Shown here: in pieces, positions 22,484 to 30,889 of the stretch
How the letters are laid out: each line of letters starts with the position of its first letter
Numbering within the stretch: position 1 is the stretch's first letter
IMG/VR virus record: IMGVR_UViG_3300000116_004747
Coordinates: 1 to 30,889 of that record
Origin: a virus
Reading direction: 5' to 3' (one strand)
DNA: 30,889 nt
Made by a program: the position numbers and the translations under genes
Notes under the pieces: model-generated
Databases searched by the model: none
What the model was told of the DNA's origin: nothing
The model's input: the letters and a program-made list of their open reading frames with translations, nothing else

Positions 22484-22891
22484 ATGGAGAGAATTGAACT
22501 AAGTATTGATGATTTGGTAGAAGTGGAACTATTTGAAGACGATGACTTTTTAAAGATAAAAGAAACATTGACTCGAATAGGAATCTCTTCCAGAAAAGAA
22601 AAAAAACTATATCAGTCTTGTCATATTTTGCACAAAAGAGGCAAATATTACATTGTTCACTTTAAAGAACTTTTTTCTCTTGATGGTCTCCCTTCTAATT
22701 TTTCCGAAGAAGATATTGCACGAAGGAATACAATTGTTAATCTATTGGACGAATGGGAATTGTGTGAGATTGTCAAACCAGAAAAAACAGAATCTCCTGT
22801 GCTGAATATAAAACAATTAAAGATTTTGAGTCATAAAGAGAAAGAAGACTGGGAATTGTGTCCTAAATATCATATAGGAAAGAAGAGATAA
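22484..22891 (+). CDS. regA: RegA-like translational repressor
   Basis: 135 residues from ATG 22484, seven bases after AAAGGA (22471-22476); the in-frame GTG at 22478 is too close to that site. The protein matches T4 RegA (122 residues) closely: FLKIKETLTRIGISSRKEKK, LYQSCHILHKRGKYYIVHF, EEDIARRNTIVNLLDEWELC and the terminal WELCPKYHIG. RegA binds the initiation regions of many early phage mRNAs and blocks ribosome binding. In T4 it follows gene 62, as here; DNA polymerase does not follow it in this phage. There is a short N-terminal extension (MERIELSIDDLVEVELFE). Confidence 0.95.
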   Translation: MERIELSIDDLVEVELFEDDDFLKIKETLTRIGISSRKEKKLYQSCHILHKRGKYYIVHFKELFSLDGLPSNFSEEDIARRNTIVNLLDEWELCEIVKPEKTESPVLNIKQLKILSHKEKEDWELCPKYHIGKKR

Positions 22892-22907
22892 CTGGAGTTT
22901 TTATATA

Positions 22908-23417
22908 ATGAAAATTGATATTCGTGATGTTACCCAACAACTAGATTCTAAAAATAAAGAATCATACATTAAAACCCTTAAAACCGATACCCTCCCAATT
23001 CTAATATTGGAGGATGGTGTTGCTCGTACCGATTGGTACAAAGATACAATCGAAGTGCCTGACGATACAGATGCAATTTATCTGGGAATATCACAGGGAA
23101 ATGGTGACTATATTGCACAAGACATATCAGAACCCAACGGAGAATGGTTAGCAAAAATTCAAGGTGTTTCATCATCCCATGCTATCCTGTACTTATCCGA
23201 TAGATACAAAAAAGAAGTTCTTAGACTTGCAAACCAAGGGATGGATTTAAATTTGGCGTGTGCAAAAACACAACAAAACTTTAAGGTGGTTACGCCCCAT
23301 CTTCCTTTCTTCTTCCAAGAAGAAAATAAAGAAATGACACTAATACCATTAAAAATGCTGGCTTACGGTGCAGGACCGTTGGGACCAGGATACGGACAAG
23401 GACCAGTAGGAGGTTAA
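22908..23417 (+). CDS. Glycosyltransferase family 25-like or related protein of the glycan cluster
   Basis: 169 residues, ribosome site GGAG ten bases upstream. The arrangement LPILILEDGVARTDWYKDT (about 29-47), DDTDAIYLG (51-59) and GVSSSHAILYLSDRY (86-100) parallels the GT25/LPS-transferase pattern of an ILEDD acidic motif, a DWDIIYLG strand and a THAYII strand. The acidic motif reads LEDG rather than LEDD, so metal binding may be altered. The C-terminus is a Gly/Pro/Tyr-rich tail (YGAGPLGPGYGQGPVGG). The similarity is weak and by eye; it could be a distinct family. Location directly before fucosyltransferase genes supports glycan work. Confidence 0.65.
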   Translation: MKIDIRDVTQQLDSKNKESYIKTLKTDTLPILILEDGVARTDWYKDTIEVPDDTDAIYLGISQGNGDYIAQDISEPNGEWLAKIQGVSSSHAILYLSDRYKKEVLRLANQGMDLNLACAKTQQNFKVVTPHLPFFFQEENKEMTLIPLKMLAYGAGPLGPGYGQGPVGG

Positions 23418-23420
23418 ATT

Positions 23421-24305
23421 ATGTTAAGTTTTCCCAGAGTAGGTGATTATGGATATCTCGGTAATGCTATGTTTCAATATTCGGCACTGTTAGGAATCTC
23501 TGACAAGCACGGATATACTCCCGTTTACGATTACGACAAAACTGGATCAATGGTAACACTTCATGATCATTTTGATGTATCTAAAGCAGAGAATATGGAA
23601 CACTGGAAACAGGTTCACGGAATAAAGAGAGTATGGAAAGAACCACATTTTCATTTCTCTGATGTTGCATTTCAAGAAAAACCACACATGTCCAGTGAAA
23701 GAAAAGCCAAGTTAGGAATCGTAGACAATACACCTAACATCATCAAGGATGACACAGGACTAAACGGATACTTTCAATCTGAAAAGTATTTCAAGCACAT
23801 CGAAGATACAATTCGTTCGGAATTTAAGTTCAAGGAAGAAACAGAAAAGGAATGTGCTGAAAAAATTAAATCAATCAGAAACTCTGATGATACTGTTCTT
23901 GTTTCTTTGCATGTCCGACTTGGAGACTACAAAGTATTGGAACATGTATACGTTCCTCTTATCAAGACTGGATATTATCAACAGGCAATTACTTACATGA
24001 ATAATGAATTTGAAGGAAAGCCTATTAAGTTTGTTGTGTTCTCAGACGAACCCGAAACATGTAAGCAGGTATTCTCGGGAGAGAATGTAATATTTGCCGA
24101 AGGAGGATCCCAGACACAGGATATGTGCTTGATGTCTATGTGTGATCATAACATCATTGCGAACAGTTCTTTTAGTTGGTGGGGTGCATGGTTGAATACT
24201 AACGAAAACAAGAAAGTTGTTGCACCAACTGGCTGGTTCCAACCAAATGAAAAGGATCCAAAAAATGCAAAGGATCTGTATTGCGAAGATTGGATTGTTC
24301 TATGA
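23421..24305 (+). CDS. GT11 family fucosyltransferase-like (alpha-1,2-type)
   Basis: 294 residues, with a strong AGGAGG seven bases upstream. GT11 markers are RVGDYGYLGNAMFQYSALLG (6-25; the family GNxMFQYA), the GDP-binding HVRLGDY (164-170; HxRxGD), FSDEPETCKQVF, and the final block MCDHNIIANSSFSWWGAWLN. The family transfers fucose, or a related GDP-6-deoxysugar, from the GDP sugar to galactose-type acceptors. The two upstream GDP-sugar enzymes could supply the donor. Translation couples to the next gene (ATGA at 24302-24305). Confidence 0.92.
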   Translation: MLSFPRVGDYGYLGNAMFQYSALLGISDKHGYTPVYDYDKTGSMVTLHDHFDVSKAENMEHWKQVHGIKRVWKEPHFHFSDVAFQEKPHMSSERKAKLGIVDNTPNIIKDDTGLNGYFQSEKYFKHIEDTIRSEFKFKEETEKECAEKIKSIRNSDDTVLVSLHVRLGDYKVLEHVYVPLIKTGYYQQAITYMNNEFEGKPIKFVVFSDEPETCKQVFSGENVIFAEGGSQTQDMCLMSMCDHNIIANSSFSWWGAWLNTNENKKVVAPTGWFQPNEKDPKNAKDLYCEDWIVL

Positions 24306-25909
24306 AAAATTCACTTGCTATTTATGGCGGACATGACTCATCTGTTACGTTCGTAGATAAAAATGATCGTGTCCGTGTTGTTGAAATAGAAAGGTATGTT
24401 AAGCAAAGATATGCCGCATTTTCTTCCCACCACGATAACCGCTCATTCGGAATTACAGAAAATAAGAGAATTGATTTTCTTAATTACTTATACGATACCA
24501 TTTCTGATCCAGATAAGATAGAAACCATCTTATTCATGGGACTTGTTCCAAAGGATCGAGATCTTATTAAAAAGTTTTTTCCAAACGTCACTACATGGAA
24601 AAAAATGAATCATCATGTTTCTCATGCGTATTGTGGACATTTCCAATCTGGTTTTGATAAGACTATTATATTTTCAATAGACGGCGGTGGTCACGACCAC
24701 GGTAAAGTAGTAACCACTAAGGCATTCTTAGGAGACAAAGAAGAAATTACCGAACTGGTTGAGTGTAAAACAGATTTTGGTGGGGGATACACGAAGATTG
24801 GTGAGTTTATATCTGAAATTAAAAAGAAGCATGATGATTCTCTTTCTTGGGCGGGCAAGATCATGGGACTTTGTGCATACGGTAAAGTTCGAGAAGAATG
24901 GGTAGAACCCATGATTAAATATTATGATCTAATTTCAAAAGAAACTCATGACGATATATTTAGTGATAGGTTTATATACCATCTAAAAGAAATGTTACCA
25001 GATATTAATTTCGTACAAGATTGCTTAAGCGGACAAGACAGTTATGATATTGCTGCTACAAGTCAGTTTGTGTTCGAGAAACTTCTAAGAGAATGGATTC
25101 AACCTCTCGTCAATGAACACAAAGACAGAAATGTCGTTCTTGTTGGTGGATGTGCCTTGAATGTTTTATATAACCAAGAATTATCCGAATATATTTTTGA
25201 CATAACGATGAACAAACTTTACGTTCCACCAAATCCAAATGACTGTGGACTCTCGCTTGGTTTTTTCTTAGAGCAACATCCGGAATTACGAAAAAGAGAT
25301 TTTGTGTATGATGGTATCGAACTCCTCGACAAAGAGGATCTAGAATTACATATAACAAAAAGGAATGCAAGAGAGGTAACCACATCAGAAATTGTAGACA
25401 TCATCAAGAGAGGTGAGATTGTCGGGATGGTATATGGAGATTCTGAAATTGGACCAAGAGCATTGGGTAATAGAAGTATCATCTGCGATCCATCATTTGA
25501 TGGGATGAAAGACATTCTAAACAAGAAGGTTAAGTTTAGAGAATGGTATAGACCTTTTGCTCCGGTTTGTATGCTTAATGAATCAAACACATATTTCCAC
25601 AAAGTTTTTGAATCTCATTATATGAGTTTTGCACCGAAGGTAAAGGAAGAATACCACGAAAAACTTAAGGCTATTACACATATAGACGAAACGTCAAGAC
25701 TACAAACAGTCTCTAAAGTAAATGGACATAAGGTGTTTACTGAAATTCTAGAAGAACTGAAAAGCAGAAATGAAATTCCTGTTATCTTGAATACGTCATT
25801 TAACATTCGAGGATTTCCTATCCTCACAACGATAGAAGATGCTCTTCATGTCCTAGATAATACAGAACTAGATCATGTGGTAATTGAAGGATACCTTTTT
25901 TCAAAATGA
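24302..25909 (+). CDS. NodU/CmcH/TobZ-type O-carbamoyltransferase
   Basis: 535 residues from ATG 24302; upstream in-frame codons lie within the previous gene. The N-terminal Kae1/YgjD-like domain shows YGGHDSSVTFV (8-18), NHHVSHAYCGHF (103-114, metal-binding His) and SIDGGGHDHGKV (125-136). The C-terminal part shows GGCALNVLYNQEL, IGPRALGNRSIICDP, REWYRPFAPVCM and VILNTSFNIRGFP, all diagnostic of the family. Such enzymes place a carbamoyl group on sugar hydroxyls of Nod factors or antibiotics, using carbamoyl phosphate and ATP. Here it is flanked by two fucosyltransferase genes, so it probably decorates the same glycan. Confidence 0.95.
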   Translation: MKNSLAIYGGHDSSVTFVDKNDRVRVVEIERYVKQRYAAFSSHHDNRSFGITENKRIDFLNYLYDTISDPDKIETILFMGLVPKDRDLIKKFFPNVTTWKKMNHHVSHAYCGHFQSGFDKTIIFSIDGGGHDHGKVVTTKAFLGDKEEITELVECKTDFGGGYTKIGEFISEIKKKHDDSLSWAGKIMGLCAYGKVREEWVEPMIKYYDLISKETHDDIFSDRFIYHLKEMLPDINFVQDCLSGQDSYDIAATSQFVFEKLLREWIQPLVNEHKDRNVVLVGGCALNVLYNQELSEYIFDITMNKLYVPPNPNDCGLSLGFFLEQHPELRKRDFVYDGIELLDKEDLELHITKRNAREVTTSEIVDIIKRGEIVGMVYGDSEIGPRALGNRSIICDPSFDGMKDILNKKVKFREWYRPFAPVCMLNESNTYFHKVFESHYMSFAPKVKEEYHEKLKAITHIDETSRLQTVSKVNGHKVFTEILEELKSRNEIPVILNTSFNIRGFPILTTIEDALHVLDNTELDHVVIEGYLFSK

Positions 25910-26730
25910 ATAACATAGAAGAAAAATTAAAATTGTTTGTTGTGGGTGCTGATCCTTGCTGGACAGATCCAATTCAAACACACCAAACAAACAAATCCAA
26001 CTGGACTTTGCATGGTGATGGAACTAAAATTTTCGTAGATCATATGCTAATCGATGGGTTGTCCTGTAAAGATGAAAACAAGTATGCATGGATATATGAA
26101 CCGGCTTCTGTTATTCCTGATATAATTGGACACATAAAGAGCAATATTCATGTATACGGTAAAGAATACAAGAAACTGTTTACCCACAACAAACAGATTG
26201 CAAACCTCCATGATAATTTTGTTCTGGTAGAACCGGGATTTCCTAGTTGGATAGAATCCCCCGAAGTACACAAGAAAACCAAAATCGTTTCTATGATTAC
26301 CTCTACAAAGAATTTTACGGAGGGACATAGACACAGAATTAATTGGGCTTCAAAACTACAAGGAACCTTAGATCTTTTTGGTAGAAACCATAACCAGATT
26401 AAAACCAAAGAAGAGGGACTGAGTGATTATATGTTCTCTGTTAGTTTAGAGAACGACGATACCGTATATACCGAAAAACTTTTAGATTGTTTTTTGACAG
26501 GAACAGTTCCTATCTACTGGGGAAGTGAAGAGGTCAAAACCATATTCAATAATGATGGAATAATATGGATTGACAACAATTTCACAGTTGAGTCTTTGTC
26601 TGAGGAACTATATAATTCTAAGTCCGAAGCAATAAAAGAAAACTTTGAACTTGCAAACAAAATAAATAAAGGTATCCCAGAAATGCTAGACTTCTTTGTT
26701 GATGATTATATTTTAGGAGATTTGAAATGA
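25906..26730 (+). CDS. GT10 family fucosyltransferase-like (alpha-1,3/1,4-type)
   Basis: 274 residues, overlapping the genes on both sides by four bases. The C-terminal nucleotide-binding domain carries the GT10 signature: LDLFGRNHN (155-163), then YMFSVSLENDDTVYTEKLLD and CFLTGTVPIYWGS (175-207). Acceptor-side features such as WIYEPASVIPDI and TSTKNFTEGHRHR fit a compact enzyme without a membrane anchor. The donor would be GDP-fucose or GDP-colitose. Mimic roles such as Lewis-type glycans are known for family members, but nothing in this sequence fixes the acceptor. Confidence 0.88.
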   Translation: MNNIEEKLKLFVVGADPCWTDPIQTHQTNKSNWTLHGDGTKIFVDHMLIDGLSCKDENKYAWIYEPASVIPDIIGHIKSNIHVYGKEYKKLFTHNKQIANLHDNFVLVEPGFPSWIESPEVHKKTKIVSMITSTKNFTEGHRHRINWASKLQGTLDLFGRNHNQIKTKEEGLSDYMFSVSLENDDTVYTEKLLDCFLTGTVPIYWGSEEVKTIFNNDGIIWIDNNFTVESLSEELYNSKSEAIKENFELANKINKGIPEMLDFFVDDYILGDLK

Positions 26731-27989
26731 GTGATATTGTAAAACTAGGTTTATGTATGATTGTTAAGAATGAGGAACACTGCATTGAACGGTGTTTAGA
26801 ATCTCTTTCAAAGTACATTCAATATTGGGTTATATGTGACACGGGTTCTACTGATAGAACAAAAGAAGTCATCACTGAGTTTTTTGAAAAGAAGGGTATT
26901 CCCGGAGAAATTGTAGATCTTCCGTGGAAGGGATTCGGTGCATCAAGATCCGAAGCACTCGAATGTGCTAAAGGTAAAATGGAATATGCCTGGATGATTG
27001 ATGCTGATGACAGTCTTGAAGGAACTCCAGATTTACCCAATAAACTTACTGCTGATGGATATAGTCTTAAGATCAAAAGAGGAGACTTTACTTGGTGGAG
27101 AAACCACATCTTCAAAATGGAAAGTAACTGGAGATACGAAGGAGTCCTCCACGAATATGCTGCTTGCGATGCAGGAGCAGATATGGTTTGTTTACCACTC
27201 AATGGTGATTATCATATCGAAGCAAGAACAGAGGGTGGTAGAAACCTCGATGTTACTCCACAAGAAAAGTATCTCAAAGACGCTGAAGTTATTTTAGATG
27301 CTCTCACAAACAAAAAATCACCACACTACGAACCCGAAAATAGTCGATACTTGTTCTACCTAGCACAAAGTTATTTTGATGCAGGGGAATATGAGTTGGC
27401 AAAGGAATGGTATATTCGTAGAGCAAAAGCAGGCGGTTGGGAAGAAGAAGTTTTCTATGCAATGTATAGAGTAGGAATCTGTAACTGTCTTCTTGAGAGA
27501 CCTTGGAACGAAATTCAAGAAGCATTCATGCAATCTTGGAGTTACCGTCCATGTAGAATTGAACCCCTATGGCAACTTTCTAGACTATACAGACAAAATG
27601 GAAACCCAAGACTTGCATACCTCTTTGCAAACCAAGGCGCACAAATTCCATTCCCCAAGTCTGATATCTTGTTTATTGCACATGACATCTGGGAATGGCA
27701 AATTTTGGATGAAATTGCTGCTACTGCGTACTATACGCATGAGTTTGATAAGGGACTTGATGCTTGTAGATTCCTTCTGGAAAATCCAAACTTTCCCAAG
27801 GAACACCATGAAAGAACGAAGACAAACCTAAAGATGTACCAAGAAGCCATTATAAAAAGAGAAAAAGATAAAATGGTTCGTCAGGAACAATTAAAGGGAC
27901 ATAGTGATTATGGTTCTTCTGGGAACAAAAAAGAGGATCCTGTAAAAAAGAAAAACTTCAAGAAGCGAAAGAAGCAAAAGGCAAGATGA
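26727..27989 (+). CDS. GT2 glycosyltransferase with C-terminal TPR-like repeats
   Basis: 420 residues. The GT-A domain begins LGLCMIVKNEEHCIERCLES (7-26), with CDTGSTDRT (37-45) and the DXD metal motif WMIDADDSLEG (89-99). The second half is helical and resembles tetratricopeptide repeats: RYLFYLAQSYFDAGEYELAK, then AMYRVGICNCLLERPWN and LSRLYRQNGNPRLAYLFANQ. The C-terminus is Lys-rich (KKKNFKKRKKQKAR). This architecture (GT2 plus TPR) is common in phage and Bacillus SPbeta-type glycosyltransferases that modify proteins or surface glycans. It is the last gene of the glycan cluster and lies 30 bases before a virion gene. Confidence 0.93.
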   Translation: MSDIVKLGLCMIVKNEEHCIERCLESLSKYIQYWVICDTGSTDRTKEVITEFFEKKGIPGEIVDLPWKGFGASRSEALECAKGKMEYAWMIDADDSLEGTPDLPNKLTADGYSLKIKRGDFTWWRNHIFKMESNWRYEGVLHEYAACDAGADMVCLPLNGDYHIEARTEGGRNLDVTPQEKYLKDAEVILDALTNKKSPHYEPENSRYLFYLAQSYFDAGEYELAKEWYIRRAKAGGWEEEVFYAMYRVGICNCLLERPWNEIQEAFMQSWSYRPCRIEPLWQLSRLYRQNGNPRLAYLFANQGAQIPFPKSDILFIAHDIWEWQILDEIAATAYYTHEFDKGLDACRFLLENPNFPKEHHERTKTNLKMYQEAIIKREKDKMVRQEQLKGHSDYGSSGNKKEDPVKKKNFKKRKKQKAR

Positions 27990-28019
27990 AAATTTTCCTA
28001 AATAGACTAGGAGGAACTC

Positions 28020-28484
28020 ATGGCAGCAGGCGAATATGACATTGTATCAGAGCAAGGAACATCCTTTAAATTGTCATTGACATATAAGGATTCTACTGAT
28101 TCTGTAATAGATCTAGCAAGTTACACCGGAAATATGCAAGTAAGAAGGTCGGTTAGCGACACTCAAGCATTGTTGTTTTTAACCGGAGTTACTGGATCTC
28201 ATAGCGGAGTAGGAATCCGAGGTTCTCTTACTGGTGGTGGTTCTTCCGCAGAATTTACTACTGGGACAACTCAAGGACAAACAGGTACTGGCGGAATCAT
28301 GCTTAATACCAGTTCTACTGGTGGAACAGGAACGACTGGTGGAATTTACATTCAGATAGATGCAAGCACTCTGTCGAATGTACCAGCAGGTAACCATGTA
28401 TATGACTTGGAAATAGTTTCTGGTTCATCTGTTGATAGACTATTGCAAGGTAGGTTTGAGGTAACAGCGGAAGTCACTAGATGA
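28020..28484 (+). CDS. Virion structural protein, probably fibre- or baseplate-associated
   Basis: 154 residues with ribosome site AGGAGG (about 28008-28013). It begins [20 protein letters not shown] and ends [20 protein letters not shown] then EVTAEVTR, the beta-sandwich pattern of small phage proteins encoded before tail fibres and of the BppU N-terminal type. A Gly/Thr/Ser-rich loop (about 75-110; [22 protein letters not shown]) is inserted in the middle. Start coupling to the collagen-like fibre gene (ATGA at 28481-28484) suggests both belong to the same adhesion structure. No enzymatic motif is seen. Confidence 0.8.
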   Translation: MAAGEYDIVSEQGTSFKLSLTYKDSTDSVIDLASYTGNMQVRRSVSDTQALLFLTGVTGSHSGVGIRGSLTGGGSSAEFTTGTTQGQTGTGGIMLNTSSTGGTGTTGGIYIQIDASTLSNVPAGNHVYDLEIVSGSSVDRLLQGRFEVTAEVTR

Positions 28485-30703
28485 GTTTTAAGATTGTAGT
28501 AAACGATAACAGCGAACCGAACAAGGTCATCATCAAAGATGAAGTTGTTCATGTTATATTACAACCTATTCAGGACTCTACAAACAATGTTTACATAAAT
28601 TCTCCATCTGGTCTTGGACCAGGTGGTGCTAAGGGTGATCCCGGAACAACAGGAACAACAGGTGCTACAGGAACCACTGGTACTACAGGAACCACTGGTA
28701 CTACAGGAAACACTGGTGCTACTGGTGCTGACTCTTCGGTTGCTGGACCTAGAGGAACAACAGGAACAACAGGTGCTACAGGAACCACTGGTACTACAGG
28801 AAACACTGGTGCTACTGGTGCTACTGGTGCTGACTCTTCGGTTGCTGGACCTAGAGGAACAACAGGAACAACAGGTGCTACTGGTGCTGACTCTTCGGTT
28901 GCTGGACCTAGAGGAACCACTGGAACAACAGGTTCTACTGGTGCTACTGGTGCTGACTCTTCGGTTGCTGGACCTAGAGGAACCACTGGAACAACAGGTT
29001 CTACTGGCGCAGGAATCACAAATCCAAGAAAGATAGGAAACAATCTAGTCATAGATCAACTTCTTGTCAATGGTAATACTGGTGCTTCTTATGATCTTGG
29101 TAGTGTAAAGGGTGATCAAGGTATTCAAGGTATTCAAGGTACTACAGGAACCACAGGTACTACAGGAACCACTGGTACTACAGGTACTACAGGTACTACA
29201 GGAACCACTGGTACTACAGGAACGATAGGAAGAGTTGGACTATCTGGTGGTGCTTCATTTGATGACAACCAGTCTCTATTGTTCTTCTCTACCACCGATG
29301 GACTAACTTTATCTTCCACACAAGCAGGAACAATCACCAAGGTATTATTCGATGGTGATGGTCTTGTTGGTTTTGGTACAGATGGTTTATTCACCTACGA
29401 TTTAACTGGTGGTGCATTAAATGCTCTAACACCATCATCTAATGGTCAGTTACAATACAACGAAGATACCAAACAGTTGGGAATTTTCAAATTCGACAAC
29501 AACGGAACTGATTATAGACCTACTCTCTTCCATACAACATCAAACAATGCTAGTGGTAGAGTTAAAATTACATTCCCCGACGAGTTACAACATAGAACAT
29601 TTGAATTTGACGGTACAGATAGTGATGCTGTTTACAATGGAACATATTTCAGAATTCCCATCATCCAAATCAATGGGGGAACTGCCGGAGACGGAAGTGT
29701 AGTTAAGGTTGAAATTGAAATAGATAATCAGATCATGGGTCCGGGAGATGCTTTCCGTTTACCGGGTGGTGGTGAAACTTTCGACAGCGTTGTCACCATG
29801 CTCAATGGAATTACTGGTGGTATCACTCTTAATCATGGAACAGGAATTACCACTGCTGGTGCATCTGCTACTGGTATAACCATAGGAATTGATGCAACTT
29901 CTACTATTCAGGTTGCAGGTATCACAAGCACAAATGCCACCTTTACTGGACTTACTGCAACTACGATCAGATCAACAAACGCAACCATTACAGGCGCTAC
30001 CATCGGTGGTGTTGTATTTGGTGGTGCTTCTGGTGGTGCTACCTTTAGTCATACCATAAACACTTCTGCTAATATTGTCACATCTGGTACTATTAAAGGC
30101 AATGAAGCCACAGGGGCGATGTTAATAGATTTTACTTCTGCTGCTGATACGATGGAAATTGGTGAGTTGGCTGGAGAAGGCAACAATACGCACATTCTAA
30201 TTGGTGATGCCTTGTCACGGATTGCCATTGTGGCAGGAACTGCGGATTGTTCGGGAACATTTAAATCGACTGGATTGCTTGAGGCTGTTGCAGGTATCTC
30301 TGCTGCCGGAGCAACATTTACAGACATCATACGAGCAAGAGGTCTTACTCTCGGAACTGCCGGTGTTGTGTTTTCTGATGCAACGACAACAACATCTGCT
30401 ATCAGAACAGAAGCCTACACCGGACAAATTGAAACCGCCGCAGATAAAACATACACAATAGATCCAAAGGTTGCAACAGCAAGAACAATTGCTGGGTTTT
30501 ATATTAAGTCGGGTTCTGGCACTGTAACTGCAACTCTTAAAAATGGATCGGATACAATAAAGGCAGCAAGTGTGAGTACTTCGAGTGGTGATCAGACATC
30601 TCTTGCAAACACTTCTGTTTCTGCTGATGCTGTTCTTACTTTAGTAACCTCTAGCAACTCATCAGCAACTGATGTTATATTCAATATAGAGTATACATCA
30701 TGA
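28481..30703 (+). CDS. Collagen-like Thr-rich tail fibre / adhesin
   Basis: 740 residues. A short N-terminal domain (about 1-43) is followed by Gly-x-y triplets in two blocks, about 44-178 and 211-256, made chiefly of GTT and GAT with four [11 protein letters not shown] inserts. Between and after them are beta-rich segments. The last 300 residues have repeated short strands ([28 protein letters not shown]), typical of trimeric fibres in T4-like marine phages, and end in a likely receptor-binding domain. Thr dominates both the x and y positions and offers many O-glycosylation sites. The DNA repeats are nearly identical, so length may vary by recombination. The gene lies just downstream of the glycosyltransferase cluster. 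Confidence 0.88.
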   Translation: MSFKIVVNDNSEPNKVIIKDEVVHVILQPIQDSTNNVYINSPSGLGPGGAKGDPGTTGTTGATGTTGTTGTTGTTGNTGATGADSSVAGPRGTTGTTGATGTTGTTGNTGATGATGADSSVAGPRGTTGTTGATGADSSVAGPRGTTGTTGSTGATGADSSVAGPRGTTGTTGSTGAGITNPRKIGNNLVIDQLLVNGNTGASYDLGSVKGDQGIQGIQGTTGTTGTTGTTGTTGTTGTTGTTGTTGTIGRVGLSGGASFDDNQSLLFFSTTDGLTLSSTQAGTITKVLFDGDGLVGFGTDGLFTYDLTGGALNALTPSSNGQLQYNEDTKQLGIFKFDNNGTDYRPTLFHTTSNNASGRVKITFPDELQHRTFEFDGTDSDAVYNGTYFRIPIIQINGGTAGDGSVVKVEIEIDNQIMGPGDAFRLPGGGETFDSVVTMLNGITGGITLNHGTGITTAGASATGITIGIDATSTIQVAGITSTNATFTGLTATTIRSTNATITGATIGGVVFGGASGGATFSHTINTSANIVTSGTIKGNEATGAMLIDFTSAADTMEIGELAGEGNNTHILIGDALSRIAIVAGTADCSGTFKSTGLLEAVAGISAAGATFTDIIRARGLTLGTAGVVFSDATTTTSAIRTEAYTGQIETAADKTYTIDPKVATARTIAGFYIKSGSGTVTATLKNGSDTIKAASVSTSSGDQTSLANTSVSADAVLTLVTSSNSSATDVIFNIEYTS
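28727..28983 (+). repeat. Four identical 32-bp copies in the collagen-like region
   Basis: The 32-base unit beginning GCTGACTCTTCGG and ending CTAGAGGAAC occurs unchanged at 28727-28758, 28829-28860, 28886-28917 and 28952-28983. It encodes [10 protein letters not shown] and is separated by variable numbers of Gly-Thr-Thr or Gly-Ala-Thr codons. Distances between copies (102, 57, 66 bases) are all multiples of three. Confidence 0.95.
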
Positions 30704-30889
30704 CTCCTCCACGCTGGTTATTCTTTCCTACGCAGTCAACAGCGGCACAGTACATCTATGAGGTTCAAACTGATAGAACTGTCTCTCGTGGTACACCCCA
30801 GACCACGAAAAGAAATCAGGACAGCACTGGAACCGAAAGTGGTAGTCTAGCCGATCAATTTTCCCCATTTGATACCAGTAACCAATTCG
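30700..30889 (+). CDS. Partial gene downstream of the collagen-like fibre (3' end outside window)
   Basis: The ATG at 30700 overlaps the fibre stop (ATGA), and the frame stays open to the end of the window, giving 63 residues. The visible protein is [20 protein letters not shown], then a polar stretch with many Thr, Ser and Gln. No domain is recognised. Coupling to the fibre gene and the similar compositional style suggest another tail fibre-associated or virion protein. The assignment as a real gene is based on the coupled start and open frame. Confidence 0.65.
   Translation, partial: MTPPRWLFFPTQSTAAQYIYEVQTDRTVSRGTPQTTKRNQDSTGTESGSLADQFSPFDTSNQF

Noticed and set aside
28591-29052. Long antisense and alternative-frame ORFs over the collagen region
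   Set aside because: They are products of the low-complexity Gly-Thr-Thr repeat, which lacks stops in several frames, and have no ribosome sites.
28614-29238. CRISPR-like or intergenic direct repeats
   Set aside because: The repeats are in frame, encode Gly-x-y collagen triplets and have no uniform spacers.
1-30889. tRNA genes, transposons or group I introns
   Set aside because: No cloverleaf-like segment, transposase or interrupted conserved gene was recognised; all core genes are uninterrupted.

Overview
The window is a segment of a T4-like (Tevenvirinae/marine 'exo-T4' type) contractile-tailed phage genome. Every gene is on the + strand, genes are tightly packed with many ATGA stop/start overlaps, and no gap exceeds 300 bases. 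The order prohead protease-scaffold-major capsid protein, tail tube, uvsY, uvsW, gene 55, 47, 46, rnh, 45, 44, 62, regA is the conserved T4 structural/recombination/replication core. The arrangement, with capsid genes next to uvsY and collagen-like fibres, resembles phages of marine bacteria. No photosynthesis gene or tRNA is seen, so the host cannot be named. The colitose/fucose genes suggest a Gram-negative host with O-antigen or capsule.

Layout. (1) 1-6528, virion assembly: the end of an unknown structural gene, two prohead-core-like genes, gp21 protease, gp22 scaffold, gp23 capsid, a Gly/Trp/Pro-rich protein, a gp19-type tail tube protein and a small acidic protein. Two hairpin terminators and two TATAAATA late-promoter-like boxes punctuate this block. 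(2) 6529-18714, recombination/replication: UvsY, dCMP deaminase, UvsW, an acidic protein, the late sigma factor gp55, gp47/gp46 nuclease, a possible DNA glycosylase, an endonuclease VII-like nuclease, a DNA methyltransferase, a degenerate GalE-like protein, a Lys-rich unknown, RNase H and the sliding clamp gp45. (3) 18711-20785: two sugar-nucleotide enzymes, a GDP-fucose-synthase-like reductase/epimerase and a ColD-like PLP 3-dehydratase, lie between the clamp and clamp-loader genes. (4) 20801-22891: gp44, a GroES-like protein, gp62 and RegA. (5) 22908-27989: where T4 has DNA polymerase after regA, this phage has a glycan cluster: a GT25-like protein, a GT11 fucosyltransferase, a NodU-type carbamoyltransferase, a GT10 fucosyltransferase and a GT2 enzyme. 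(6) 28020-30889: a virion structural protein, a 740-residue collagen-like Thr-rich fibre and the start of another gene.

Two points stand out. Three genes (uvsY, gene 55 and the Lys-rich unknown) each have a sigma70-type promoter with identical geometry, TTGACW-N16-TATAMT-N6-ATG. This places the A of the start codon at the expected +1, so the mRNAs would be leaderless. Separately, the sugar genes look like a GDP-colitose/GDP-fucose supply and transfer pathway. It sits directly upstream of a Thr-rich collagen-like fibre that could be its acceptor, although host-surface modification is an alternative.
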